A DNA stretch of 64,000 bases from JAJVID01 sp050247435 (GCA_050247435.1 JBFWUF010000044.1:4866-68865); one strand, 5' to 3'. Numbered from the stretch's first letter, positions 8,624 through 16,947 are shown. The notes: generated by a model from the letters alone, not told the origin. Program-made: numbers and translations.

Positions 8624-9316
8624 TCAGCATAGAACGATCTGACCTCTGCTGCGCGTCGCCGTGAGGTCGATCACCCGCTGGTTGCCGCTGCCAGTCCAGG
8701 CGCCAGCGCTGCCGGCCAGCGCCTCGATGTATGGGCCATCAATGAGAATGTCCAACTCGTTGAGTGCATCGCTAATCGCAGGCTGCCGTTTGACTCGCTC
8801 TCGCAGGGCCTCGTAGGTGTATCCGCTGTAGCACAAGATGTGTGAACACCCGCGCGCACGCAGCTCACGCGCCAGCGCCAGCAATGCGTTAGGCTGTGCG
8901 AACGGCTCCCCGCCCAAAATGCTTATGCCGTCCCGATCGTAATTGGGGTCAAGCAAAGCTGCCGCTAAACAGTTCGCGGGAACCAGCACGCCGGCGCTCG
9001 AGTCGTGCAATTCAGGGACCCAGCATCCTTTGCACGCCAGGGGACACGATTGGAACAACACGGAGCTGCGCCGTCCCGGCCCTTCCGTGAGCGAGTTATG
9101 GTAGTAGCCTGTGATGCGCACGCACTCGCTTGCCGCTCTCTCATCAGCCGTGGCGACAGGCGGCGGCAGCACCTCGATTGGACGGGCGCAGCCGATCTCC
9201 CGCGCCGCGCCCGCAAGCTCTGTTAGATGGTTCAGCGTTTCCTCTGAAAGACGGTCGGGCCCCTCGATTAACATTGCGCCATTCAGTTCATCCACGATGA
9301 TCGAAATCTCCGGCAT
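8624..9316 (-). CDS. Radical-SAM activase-like protein carried by the transposon
   Basis: A 230-residue NrdG-like radical-SAM protein with an intact cluster motif (CPLACKGC, near residue 90), GYYHNSLTEGPGRRSSV before it, the ISILGGEPF SAM motif and IDGPYIEAL near the end. NrdG-type enzymes use a 4Fe-4S cluster and SAM to make a glycyl radical on a partner; no glycyl-radical enzyme is in the window, and the partner here is unknown. The gene overlaps the tnpB-like gene by 29 bases, so it is the third gene of the element's operon. It is a paralog of the host gene that the element interrupts. Confidence 0.8.
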   Translation of the reverse strand: MPEISIIVDELNGAMLIEGPDRLSEETLNHLTELAGAAREIGCARPIEVLPPPVATADERAASECVRITGYYHNSLTEGPGRRSSVLFQSCPLACKGCWVPELHDSSAGVLVPANCLAAALLDPNYDRDGISILGGEPFAQPNALLALARELRARGCSHILCYSGYTYEALRERVKRQPAISDALNELDILIDGPYIEALAGSAGAWTGSGNQRVIDLTATRSRGQIVLC

Positions 9317-11546
9317 GCGATTCAGCCCCTTTCGTATTTGCGTTCGCCAATACGCCCTTTGCCGACCGCTCTTCTTCTTGTATCTGCAGTGGCGCGCCGC
9401 CGAGTGTTGTAATGCTGCGTTCGATCCCGTTGATTGCGCTGCTCATCTCGCGATCGAGTTCCTGTTTGCGAGCGCCGCCGATCATGCGGCTGCCGATCCC
9501 GCGCAGTTCAATGAGGTTTGCTCGTTGACGTTCGAGCAGCGGCAATCCCTCCTGATCCGGGATGTAGTTTGGGCAGGAGTGACAAGCCAAACGCGTCTCA
9601 CACGGGTGGTAGGCGGTTAACCCGCACCAGCCGATACCAAGATCCACAAACAGCGATTCACGCCACTGAACCTGAGCTTCGACATGCGCTTCGGGCGAAA
9701 GCAAGACACGCACTTGCGCTGTCGCCCGATGCTCTTCATCAATGGCGGCGAAAGCGGTCTCGAACTCCTGCCGCAAGAGCGGCGGCATGACCGCCGCATA
9801 GCGCATCGTCATTCGCAGGCTTTTGTGACCAAGCATCCGGCTGATCGTCTCAATCCGCATACCACGCGCGCGCCATTGCACGGCCAGCGTGTGGCGAAAC
9901 TGGTGGCTGGTGAAGGCTGATGAGGTTCCCGCGAGTGCGCAGAGTCGCTTGATAAAACAATTGAGTAGATGGGGACTAAGAGGGTGGCCCTTCCACGTGA
10001 AAAGCAAATCGCGCGTCTTATCTGTGCGCTGGTCGAGGGTCGCGGGCTGTCGTCCACGCCTAGTCATCCACTCGTCCACTGCGGTGACTAGTTGCGGTCT
10101 GACGGGAATCATCCTGTCATTATGCAACTTGCCAATCGGAACTCGCAGCCAGTGTGTTTGCTCGCCAGTTTGTTGATCCTGTGTTGCCATCAGGCAGCCG
10201 GTATCAAGCCGACAGAGCTCGCCAGCTCGCAACCCGCACTCGAATAACACCGCGAAGATGGCGCGCAATCGCTCGAATGGCTGCGGCAGCTTGTATTCGG
10301 CGGCTAAGTCCAGTGTGAGGCGCTCAACTGTGTCGACCAGCAAGCGCCAATCAGCGTCAGGAATCGCTCGCGGCAGTTCTTCATCCAGCCGTGGCGTGTC
10401 GCCGCGCACCCATAGCTTGCGTCCAGGCCGCTCCGGATATTCCAAGGCGTCGATGTGCTCGCAAAGGACTCGCACACAGGAAAGCGCGCGCACTTGATGA
10501 GCGCGTGAAAGCGGTTCGCCAACATTGACCGTCCGGAATTCCTGCCCGACATTAGTGTAATCGCCGCATCGCATCTCCTTGACTGCGCGTTTGTATGCCT
10601 CGATGTGTGTGCGGCGTAACTCCGCGACCGACTGCAGTGAAGGGGCATACTCGCCGAGCCAGTCGCCAAAGCGCCGCAGGCTTACACGGTAACTATTGAC
10701 GGTCCCCGGCGCCCGGATCGTTTTCATGTCATCGAGAAATCGCTCGAAGGTGGCCACGATGCCAGGCGCAGTACGTCCCCACCCGAACTTGTCAGGCGGC
10801 GCGAATCCTGTCAGGCGCGGCGCCTCGCCACCAAGGTGTCCCATCGCGGCGAGCACTTTTTGAATGCAAGTGACACTTCCGTATGCGACGCGCTTTGTGC
10901 GACGGGTGTGAGCTTGCCAGCCCTCGAGGTCGGCTTTAGTCAATTCTGCGACATCGATCTTACCGGAGAAAACGAGAACAGAGAGCAGCACGCCAACTAC
11001 ATGCTTGCGCAGCGAAGGCGTGTACCGATAGCCGATGCCTTCTGCCGCCTGTATGAAACGCTCGGCAATCCGGTCGGCCCGTTCTTTGCCGAGCCATCTG
11101 TCCGCCAGGTGACGATGGTAGGTCTGGTAGATCTCTTCGCTGTAAGGCAGCACGCCGAGAAAGAAGAGCGTTGAAGTTAATCGCGCCCAATTGGTGGCCA
11201 GCGCTTGCCGCCAGATTTTCGGTCGCTGCGCTTCCCGTTCCAGCAGCGCTTGCTTCCAGGCCAGCAGCTTCTCCCAGTTGAAATCCCAGTAAGTGCAGTT
11301 CAGTTCCAGCATGATCTGCGCGCATAAGTGAATAGCGTGGCTGAGATAGCATTGATGCAGATGTGGCGGTGCGTCGCGGATGGTGAATTCATAATAGGCT
11401 CGTTTGAACTGCGCGAACAAATCTTCAAGCGCCGCCATTTCAACCTTCGAGTATCTGCTTTTGGCAAGGGCCTCACGTTCGTGGTCACGAAGCTTCAGAG
11501 GTCTTGCTATAAGGATGGCATCATTCACATTTGCCGTCTGGTTCAT
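9288..11546 (-). CDS. TnpB-like large tyrosine recombinase of the Tn554-like element
   Basis: A 752-residue site-specific recombinase. The catalytic domain is in the C-terminal half: Arg in FECGLRAGELCRLD, the HQFRHTLAVQW box (HxxR), LGHKSLRMTMRY with the second His and the nucleophilic Tyr. A Cys-rich tail (CETRLACHSCPNY) follows, as in Tn554 TnpB-type proteins. The start at 11546 is chosen because AAAAGGAG stands just before it; the upstream reading is the other recombinase in another frame. It overlaps the tnpA-like gene by 26 bases, suggesting coupled translation. Confidence 0.8.
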   Translation of the reverse strand: MNQTANVNDAILIARPLKLRDHEREALAKSRYSKVEMAALEDLFAQFKRAYYEFTIRDAPPHLHQCYLSHAIHLCAQIMLELNCTYWDFNWEKLLAWKQALLEREAQRPKIWRQALATNWARLTSTLFFLGVLPYSEEIYQTYHRHLADRWLGKERADRIAERFIQAAEGIGYRYTPSLRKHVVGVLLSVLVFSGKIDVAELTKADLEGWQAHTRRTKRVAYGSVTCIQKVLAAMGHLGGEAPRLTGFAPPDKFGWGRTAPGIVATFERFLDDMKTIRAPGTVNSYRVSLRRFGDWLGEYAPSLQSVAELRRTHIEAYKRAVKEMRCGDYTNVGQEFRTVNVGEPLSRAHQVRALSCVRVLCEHIDALEYPERPGRKLWVRGDTPRLDEELPRAIPDADWRLLVDTVERLTLDLAAEYKLPQPFERLRAIFAVLFECGLRAGELCRLDTGCLMATQDQQTGEQTHWLRVPIGKLHNDRMIPVRPQLVTAVDEWMTRRGRQPATLDQRTDKTRDLLFTWKGHPLSPHLLNCFIKRLCALAGTSSAFTSHQFRHTLAVQWRARGMRIETISRMLGHKSLRMTMRYAAVMPPLLRQEFETAFAAIDEEHRATAQVRVLLSPEAHVEAQVQWRESLFVDLGIGWCGLTAYHPCETRLACHSCPNYIPDQEGLPLLERQRANLIELRGIGSRMIGGARKQELDREMSSAINGIERSITTLGGAPLQIQEEERSAKGVLANANTKGAESHAGDFDHRG

Positions 11547-12579
11547 CATTTCTCCTTTTGGTTGCGCCGGTCGAGCTGACTCGCTCGGTTTTGCACGCCG
11601 CCATAGCCTGAAGATATTCGCGCTGTAAGCGCCCGTCACGTATCTCGTTGTAGATGAGCGTCGTTTCAATACGACGGTGACCGAGCTGACGTTGTAGAGC
11701 GTCAAGAGGCATGCCGGCTTCTGCCAGATTGGTGGCGCACGTGTGACGAAAGGCATGGGCGTGAACACGCGGCGTGCCGGCTTTCTGGCGCGCCTGTTCG
11801 CAGACATAAACCCACCCGCGGTAGCTGAACGGTTGCCCGAAGTTGCGCCTCCCCAGACAGACGAAGACGTAGTCGTGATCAAGTCGTTGCGGGCGTTCCA
11901 GCCGGATGTAATTGCCGAGCGCATTCAACGCGTCTTCACTGAGCGGCACGATCCGGGAATTATGGCTCTTCGTCGAGCGAACGGTGACGCGGTGTCCCGC
12001 CCAGTGGATGTCGCCGAGTCTTAAATCGAGAGCTTCGCTGATGCGTACGGCCCCATCCTTCAACAGAAAGACAATGGCGCGGTCGCGATGGCTGGACGCG
12101 GTGAGTTGAGCAATGAAACGATCAACTTCGTCAGCGGTGAGTGTCTCCGGGTGCAGGCGGTCATAGTGAAGGAGCGCAGGTTGTCCGGTAATGACGCCAG
12201 CAGCGGCGCGCAAACTGGCGCCGCCCGGCACAGGATTGCGATGAACGCCGGTCAGTTCCGGTTCAAGAGAGAGGAAGTTGTACCACTGCCTAATCGCGGC
12301 TAACCGCCGGACGATTGTGCGAGCGCTCACTGTTGCGTCCTCGTGAATAACCCGCTCACGTTCAGAGCGGATGAAGGCAATGATATGACTCGAACGGGCG
12401 GCCAACGGGTCGAGGCCGGATTTGTTGCAGAAGCTCAACCACCGCTTGAGGTCGTGGCGGTAAGCGCGGACGGTATTCTCCGGACGGACAATGGCAAGAT
12501 CGGCAATGAATCGTTCGATCCAGCCTGCGGCGTTGCCTGGTTGTATGGGAGCGCTTGGTTCGTTTTGTCGTTCTGTCAT
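11521..12579 (-). CDS. TnpA-like tyrosine recombinase of the Tn554-like element
   Basis: A 352-residue tyrosine recombinase with an N-terminal SAM-like DNA-binding domain and a full catalytic set: Arg about 179 (AVRISEALDLRLGD), His about 275 and Arg about 278 (HAFRHTCATNL), His about 301 (LGHRRIETTL) and Tyr about 310. The ATG is only 39 bases from the element end, so there is almost no room for a promoter inside the element; expression probably depends on host operon read-through or on a promoter formed at a joined, circular junction. Only a weak ribosome site (AAGATAG) is visible. Confidence 0.85.
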   Translation of the reverse strand: MTERQNEPSAPIQPGNAAGWIERFIADLAIVRPENTVRAYRHDLKRWLSFCNKSGLDPLAARSSHIIAFIRSERERVIHEDATVSARTIVRRLAAIRQWYNFLSLEPELTGVHRNPVPGGASLRAAAGVITGQPALLHYDRLHPETLTADEVDRFIAQLTASSHRDRAIVFLLKDGAVRISEALDLRLGDIHWAGHRVTVRSTKSHNSRIVPLSEDALNALGNYIRLERPQRLDHDYVFVCLGRRNFGQPFSYRGWVYVCEQARQKAGTPRVHAHAFRHTCATNLAEAGMPLDALQRQLGHRRIETTLIYNEIRDGRLQREYLQAMAACKTERVSSTGATKRRNDEPDGKCE

Positions 12580-12604
12580 GGGCGCTATCTTAAGTCGCCC
12601 ACCT

Positions 12605-12618
12605 CAGACTGTAGATAA
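12605..12618 (-). repeat. Terminal inverted repeat, right end of the Tn554-like element
   Basis: CAGACTGTAGATAA on the plus strand, the perfect complement of 8362-8375. A single extra base separates it from the Asn codon that precedes the last Cys of the interrupted motif. Confidence 0.8.
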
Positions 12619-12619
12619 A

Positions 12620-12907
12620 GTTCGGACATCGAGTCAAACATCCGGAGGTTTGCAGTACGCTGCGCCTGCCTGGTCCTTCGACCACTGAGTTGTGGTAGAT
12701 GCGGAAGACGCGTAGAGATGGCCCGCCGTTTAAAGTTGCCGAATTGCGTAGAGGCACAATATTGATCGGTCGTGCGCAGTTAACAGATTTGCCCGACGGT
12801 AAAATGTCCTCGGCTAGTTCTTTCAGCTCTGATTGCCGTAGCCCCTCAACTGTCATTTCGCCGCTGAGAACGTCAATAATCCACGTCGTCTCTCTCATCG
12901 GCCTCAC
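12620..12907 (-). pseudogene. Radical-SAM activase-like gene, N-terminal half (split by the Tn554-like element)
   Basis: The first 96 codons of an NrdG-like protein: WIIDVLSGEMTVEGL, the FRIYHNSVVEGPGRRS segment shared with the paralog at 8624, and GCLTRCPN, the first two Cys of the cluster motif. The frame runs out into the element 30 bases later. The GTG start at 12907 overlaps the stop of the DUF2997 gene in a GTGA arrangement, so the original gene was translationally coupled to it; an ATG three codons on is an alternative. The rest of the gene is at 7955-8356. Confidence 0.85.
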
Positions 12908-13101
12908 ACTTTCTTGTTCTGGATCTGCGGCCTGACATTTGGGCGGGCGTAGAACTCCTTGGTGTTCTCTTCGTGTTCCGGCGCGCCAGTCAGCTCAGTG
13001 ACGATCTTGGCGACGTCCGCGCACTGCGGCCCCTGAACGCCTTCCACCTTCATCTCCATCTCGCCGGTCTGCTGGTCAATCGTGAAATTGATTTCGGGCA
13101 T
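12904..13101 (-). CDS. DUF2997 small protein
   Basis: A 65-residue protein (MPEINFTIDQQTGEMEMKVEG at the start) that matches the DUF2997 pattern: a beta-hairpin start, then a Cys-containing GPQCADVAKIVTELTG helix. DUF2997 genes are often found beside Ycf35 (DUF1257) genes in cyanobacteria and phages, as here. The biochemical role is unknown. The start has a good ribosome site (AGAAGGAG). The stop overlaps the start of the radical-SAM gene, pointing to a shared function among the three. Confidence 0.75.
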   Translation of the reverse strand: MPEINFTIDQQTGEMEMKVEGVQGPQCADVAKIVTELTGAPEHEENTKEFYARPNVRPQIQNKKV

Positions 13102-13116
13102 TGTTTCACTCCTTCT

Positions 13117-13515
13117 TCAGTAACGGACCTTGATCTTTACGACGCCGCCCTCGACCGTGCGATGCGCTGTTCCGCGCAATCGAGCCGCCACTTTGCTGAC
13201 GACGCGCTCGTTGTATGCGGCGCGAAGACGTGGGAGGAACTGGCCGTCCAGCGCGCGGCGGCGGTCGAGTTCGTCCATCACCGGCCTGTAGGCGCCGTTT
13301 TCAGTTCGCTCGAAGCCGATGTCGCCGTAATTGTTCCCAATGGAGCTGCGTGGAACGATGACGTCCGCCCTTTGCAAGAGCTGTTCGGAGTAGTAGCGCC
13401 CCATCTCCAAACTTTCGCCTTGTTTGATCCATTTGCAACCGACGTCTTCAAGAGCGGCGACGAGCAGATCGCGGTCTTTGAAGACGACTTCGGTGAAGGT
13501 CATGTACTTGCTCAT
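13117..13515 (-). CDS. Ycf35-family protein (DUF1257)
   Basis: A 132-residue protein of the DUF1257/Ycf35 family: MSKYMTFTEVVFKDRDLLVAAL at the start, VIVPRSSIGNNYGDIGFER in the middle, and a basic KVAARLRG tail. Ycf35 is encoded in red-algal plastids and cyanobacteria and has no settled function. The ATG at 13515 follows GAGAGGAGG; the longer reading upstream belongs to another frame of the AAA gene. It lies between the AAA gene and the DUF2997 gene in the same operon. Confidence 0.8.
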   Translation of the reverse strand: MSKYMTFTEVVFKDRDLLVAALEDVGCKWIKQGESLEMGRYYSEQLLQRADVIVPRSSIGNNYGDIGFERTENGAYRPVMDELDRRRALDGQFLPRLRAAYNERVVSKVAARLRGTAHRTVEGGVVKIKVRY

Positions 13516-13549
13516 TGCTGCTTCCTCCTCTCGATAAATAATGGTTGAT

Positions 13550-15160
13550 TCACATCTCCAATGCTCGCGGGCTGCGCATCCGCTCGTTGATCGGCGTGAC
13601 GCTTGCGCCGCCAGCGCTGATTGCCATGTGATCCTTCGCCCAGTTGCGCAGTGACTCGACCTGCTCGCGCTTGATGACGCTCGTGGGTTGAATCTGCCTG
13701 GCGCGTTCAGCAATGTCCGCTGTTGTCACTTCACGCTCGCCGTCCATAAACGCGCGCAGCAGGCCCGCTTTGACCGTCGCCTCGATCTCCGCGCCGGAGA
13801 AGCCCTCGGTGGTCTCGGCCAACTCGTCCAGGTCGAAGCTGCCGGAATCGCGCTCTCGCTTGCGCAGATGCACTGCAAAGATTTCGCGCCGATCTTCAAT
13901 CGTGGGCAGATCAACGAAGACAATGTGTGAAAAGCGTCCTTGCCGCGTCTGCTCCGCCGCCAGACCGCGAACGTCGTTGGCCGTGCCGATCACAAACACG
14001 TCCGATTGCTCCTGCATCCAGTTGAGCAGGTAGGCGATGGTGCGCGCCGTCTCTCCACCATCGGTTTTGGCCGATGATTCAAGCCCGCCAACGGCCTTCT
14101 CGAACTCGCTGATGCCGAGGATGCCTTTGAGCGTCGTAGCGATGGAAAGAGCGCGTTTGATCGTCATCGCCGATGATCCGATTACGCCGCCGCCTTCGCC
14201 CATCACGCTGCCGAAATCGAGATCGAGAAGCGATTTGCCCAGTACCGACGAAGCGATCTTCTTGGTCAGGTCTTTGCCGCAACCGGGCAGGCCGACCATC
14301 AGCAACCCCTTCATCGGCTCGACTCCGTAAGCGCGCGCAGCGGGAGTGAATGTCGCCGCAGCTTCGGTCAGAATCTGTCGTAGGTTGTGATAGCCGCCGA
14401 GATGATCCGCAGGCTCGGCGTGCGTGTAAGTGAGCGCGCCTGTCCCCTTAATGACCGACTTCTTCTCGTCGAGGATTACGGGCAGGGCCTCAGCAGTGAG
14501 ACCATTGCCGCTGATGATGGCTTTCGCCAGCACGTTCTCGATGTCCGATTCGGTCAGTCCGAGCAGAGCCTGGACGAGCTGTTCCCGGAGCCGCTCGTCA
14601 ACCTCGACACGAACCTCGCCGGCTTTGAGGTTTTGCATCTGCGCATCGAGCATCGCAGTCACTTCGCGTTCATCTGGCAGCGGAAGCTCTATGACCTTGA
14701 TCTCCTTTTCCAAAGCTGAGACGTCGGGCAAGTTTCGCTCGACAAACAACACGTTGATGTGTCGCCCTTTGATCTCCCACGCGAGTTCGCGCAGCCGGCG
14801 GACCAGTTGCGGGTCTTCCTGGCCATACGGCGCGAAATAGGGACTGTAATCGCAGAGCACGAACAGTCCTTTCTTCTGCTGAGCGATGTACTCAAGCGCG
14901 CTCATTGCGTCCTGCGTGTCAGGGATCAGAATCTCTTTCTGACCCTTCAGTTCGGCGCCGAGAACCTGCCGCAGGCCGGTCGTGCGACTCCAGATAAACA
15001 AGCCTTTCTCTTTCTCGCGATGACACTTCAACCGTGCGACCGCGCTCATGATGCGGTGAAAGCGTCCTTCCTCCGGCGTGTTGACCGCGATCAGCGGGTA
15101 GCGGGCGCGGATCAACACGTCGAGTTCAGTAACGATCTTTTCCAGATTTTCCTGTGACAT
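13550..15160 (-). CDS. Ycf46-type AAA ATPase with altered Walker motifs
   Basis: A 536-residue protein matching the Ycf46 group of AAA proteins: an N-terminal domain (LDVLIRARYPLIAVNTPEEGR, FIWSRTTGLRQV, LPDEREVTAML) followed by one AAA module. The P-loop reads GLPGCGKDLTKK, with Asp where Ser or Thr normally follows the Lys, and the Walker B region reads GILGISEFEKAVGG, with Ser in place of the first acidic residue of the usual DE pair. Sensor 1 (VIGTAND) and the arginine region (EQTRQGRFSHIVF) look normal. ATP binding may be kept with slow or no hydrolysis. The ribosome site is GAGGAG. Confidence 0.8.
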   Translation of the reverse strand: MSQENLEKIVTELDVLIRARYPLIAVNTPEEGRFHRIMSAVARLKCHREKEKGLFIWSRTTGLRQVLGAELKGQKEILIPDTQDAMSALEYIAQQKKGLFVLCDYSPYFAPYGQEDPQLVRRLRELAWEIKGRHINVLFVERNLPDVSALEKEIKVIELPLPDEREVTAMLDAQMQNLKAGEVRVEVDERLREQLVQALLGLTESDIENVLAKAIISGNGLTAEALPVILDEKKSVIKGTGALTYTHAEPADHLGGYHNLRQILTEAAATFTPAARAYGVEPMKGLLMVGLPGCGKDLTKKIASSVLGKSLLDLDFGSVMGEGGGVIGSSAMTIKRALSIATTLKGILGISEFEKAVGGLESSAKTDGGETARTIAYLLNWMQEQSDVFVIGTANDVRGLAAEQTRQGRFSHIVFVDLPTIEDRREIFAVHLRKRERDSGSFDLDELAETTEGFSGAEIEATVKAGLLRAFMDGEREVTTADIAERARQIQPTSVIKREQVESLRNWAKDHMAISAGGASVTPINERMRSPRALEM

Positions 15161-15184
15161 TGGCTCCTCATGGATTAATGATGG

Positions 15185-16489
15185 TTACAGTTCCAGCGCA
15201 GCCAGACGGTTCGGTTGACCAATCGCGTGCGCGTCGCGATAGCAGAGCTGGACGATGTCGTCCAAAACCGCCTTGACCGATGCGTTGCTTGTTCGCCGCT
15301 TGTTCTTTCCGGTCGGTTTGGCCGCGAGCCTTTCGAGATTATTGAGGAGCTGATCCAATTCCGAATCGGACTGAAAGTTCATCAGCCGGAACCAACGGGT
15401 CAGGTTCCGCGCCTTCTTCGCCGTCGCGCCGGGAAGGAAATCGTGTTTCTCAAGCGCCTCCTGCATCGCCACAGCCGATTCGTAAATCTGCGCGCGCAAT
15501 TGGGCCGCGCCTTCCTGTAATGGGCTAAGCGTCTCCTGGAGCTTTTCACGCGCGGCGTCGAGCTTCATCTGACGAATGCGCTCTTTCACTTCAGCTTCGC
15601 GCTTCCGTTCGTCCTCTTCAGCAGTCAGTTTGAGACGAAGGCTTTCCTGTTCGCTCCACATCTGCTGCTGAATTGTTCTCTCGGCTGCGTTCACGCGCAG
15701 TCGTTCGACCCGGCGTTCATCTTCAATCTGCTCGACGCGGCGACGCTCTTCAGCGGCCAGACGCTGCTCGCGGAGCATTTCGCTGCCCAGCAAAATCACT
15801 CCCACCTGAAAACGCAGAGCCAGCTTTTGACGAAGTTCGTCTTCAGTCGGAAATGCGCTGAGCACGCTGCTGATTACGCGCCCCTCGAAGTCTTCTGGCA
15901 CGATGGCGCCGGTAGCTTCGAGCCGTTGCGCGGAATCGGCGGCCACCTGCCTGAGCGTGACAATCACTTCCCGCCGAATGTCATCGTACTGATCAAGGAC
16001 CTTCCGCCTGGCTTCGTTCAGGTTGTCGCAGGCTTTGTTGAATGCCGATTCGAACTCGGTGAAGGCGCGCCACGGAACCCAGCGATACGCCGGAGTCTCA
16101 AAAAGAGTTTCGGTCAAGCGGAAGTGATAACTGTATTTATGCAGCGCCGTATGCGCCTGCGAGACGGGCGTGAGCAGCGGCCGCCGGAAACGATTGGGCA
16201 ACAGGCCGCAGCGCGGCGGGGTAAAAGCAACATCGGTGTTTTCAGGCAATTGGACTCCCAGCGCCTGCCAGTCCAGTCTGCGGTCAAGAATTCCGAAGCC
16301 GGTCGCATCCACATTAATGAAGACGCCTTCTTCTTCCAGGGCGGAAAGATCGAACGGCAGGCGTTCAATCTCTTCAGTGCTGCGATCCGTCCGCGCGGCG
16401 GCGACGGCGGCGCGATGATTGCCGTTAGAAACGATGGCAGCTTCCTGCTGAAATTGCGCCGGAGTGAATGGAAATACATTGGTACTCAT
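15185..16489 (-). CDS. Hypothetical protein with long charged coiled coil
   Basis: A 434-residue protein with a globular N-terminus (about 1-190), a strongly charged coiled coil at about 220-330 (runs such as EERRRVEQIEDERRVERLR), and a basic patch (TGKNKRRTSNASVK) near the end. No enzyme motif is visible. Its layout and its place just before an AAA gene recall the DUF3150-type partners of AAA/MoxR proteins in phages, but I cannot confirm that assignment. A strong CAAGGAGAG site precedes the ATG. Possibly it is the substrate adaptor or lid of the Ycf46-type protein downstream. Confidence 0.6.
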   Translation of the reverse strand: MSTNVFPFTPAQFQQEAAIVSNGNHRAAVAAARTDRSTEEIERLPFDLSALEEEGVFINVDATGFGILDRRLDWQALGVQLPENTDVAFTPPRCGLLPNRFRRPLLTPVSQAHTALHKYSYHFRLTETLFETPAYRWVPWRAFTEFESAFNKACDNLNEARRKVLDQYDDIRREVIVTLRQVAADSAQRLEATGAIVPEDFEGRVISSVLSAFPTEDELRQKLALRFQVGVILLGSEMLREQRLAAEERRRVEQIEDERRVERLRVNAAERTIQQQMWSEQESLRLKLTAEEDERKREAEVKERIRQMKLDAAREKLQETLSPLQEGAAQLRAQIYESAVAMQEALEKHDFLPGATAKKARNLTRWFRLMNFQSDSELDQLLNNLERLAAKPTGKNKRRTSNASVKAVLDDIVQLCYRDAHAIGQPNRLAALEL

Positions 16490-16564
16490 TTTGACTCTCC
16501 TTGTCAGTGAATGATGAGAGCAAAGCTCTGTTCAGAGATTGCAGACAGCTTCTTTTTCGGTGTG

Positions 16565-16686
16565 TCATTGCCACAGGCTCAATTGAGAAGGCTGACCTGT
16601 GGGATGAGCGGTGGAAGGTTTGCGCATGTTCTTTGCTTGGCTCGCAATTTTGAAACGCGTCCTCATCGGCGACATCCGTGAACAAT
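16565..16686 (-). pseudogene. Decayed duplicate of the helicase gene's 3' end
   Basis: The last 22 codons read KNMRKPSTAHPTGQPSQLSL plus WQ and stop, nearly the same as the true helicase tail at 17231 (KSGRKPSAAHRTNQPAQLSL plus WQ). Further upstream, in a shifted frame, DEDAFQNCEP resembles EEDALRNCAP of the helicase. It is therefore an internally deleted, frameshifted partial copy. Nothing else is seen between 16490 and 16686. Confidence 0.7.
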
Positions 16687-16947
16687 TCACAGTCCCGAAT
16701 CAGCGTCCGAAATCTCGTAATCGCCATCAACGATGCGCTCGTACTCTTCGCGGTGCCGGCGGGCTTCGTAGTGGCGCTCAAGCAGGCAGTCCGGGCAGAC
16801 GCCGTCTTCAAGCTCGCTTACCGGCCAGGTGTGGCCGCACTCCCCGCATTGCGCAAGTTCCTCTTCAGCGTATTCGGCCAACGAGTCAGCGTCTTCGGCG
16901 CCGTGGCCGTAGATGTCATCGAGTGAATTGGGTTCCGGATATGCCAC
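16687..16947 (-). CDS. Small zinc-ribbon protein
   Basis: An 86-residue acidic protein with two knuckles, CGECGHTW and CPDCLLERHYEARR, spaced like a zinc ribbon. The GTG start has AAAGGAG eight bases upstream. Zinc-ribbon proteins of this size in mobile elements usually bind nucleic acid or a protein partner; the target is unknown. It lies between the broken small gene at 16969 and the helicase-tail remnant. Confidence 0.6.
   Translation of the reverse strand: MAYPEPNSLDDIYGHGAEDADSLAEYAEEELAQCGECGHTWPVSELEDGVCPDCLLERHYEARRHREEYERIVDGDYEISDADSGL

Larger units (their letters stand above)
8362..12618. mobile_element. Tn554-like tyrosine-recombinase transposon with 14-bp inverted ends
   Basis: A 4,257-bp element with perfect 14-bp inverted ends (TTATCTACAGTCTG and its complement). 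It holds two overlapping tyrosine recombinase genes laid out like tnpA and tnpB of Tn554, plus a radical-SAM gene that overlaps tnpB. No tnpC is recognised. The element interrupts the codons of the cluster motif of a host radical-SAM gene; taking out 8357-12619 restores the frame, leaving 5 and 1 extra bases at the junctions, as expected of recombinases that carry a short coupling sequence rather than make a target duplication. Family placement rests on the paired recombinases and gene order. Confidence 0.75.

Noticed and set aside
8362..12618. A phage or integron integrase cassette
   Set aside because: No attC-like sites or phage structural genes are present, while two overlapping tyrosine recombinases inside matching inverted ends fit a transposon.
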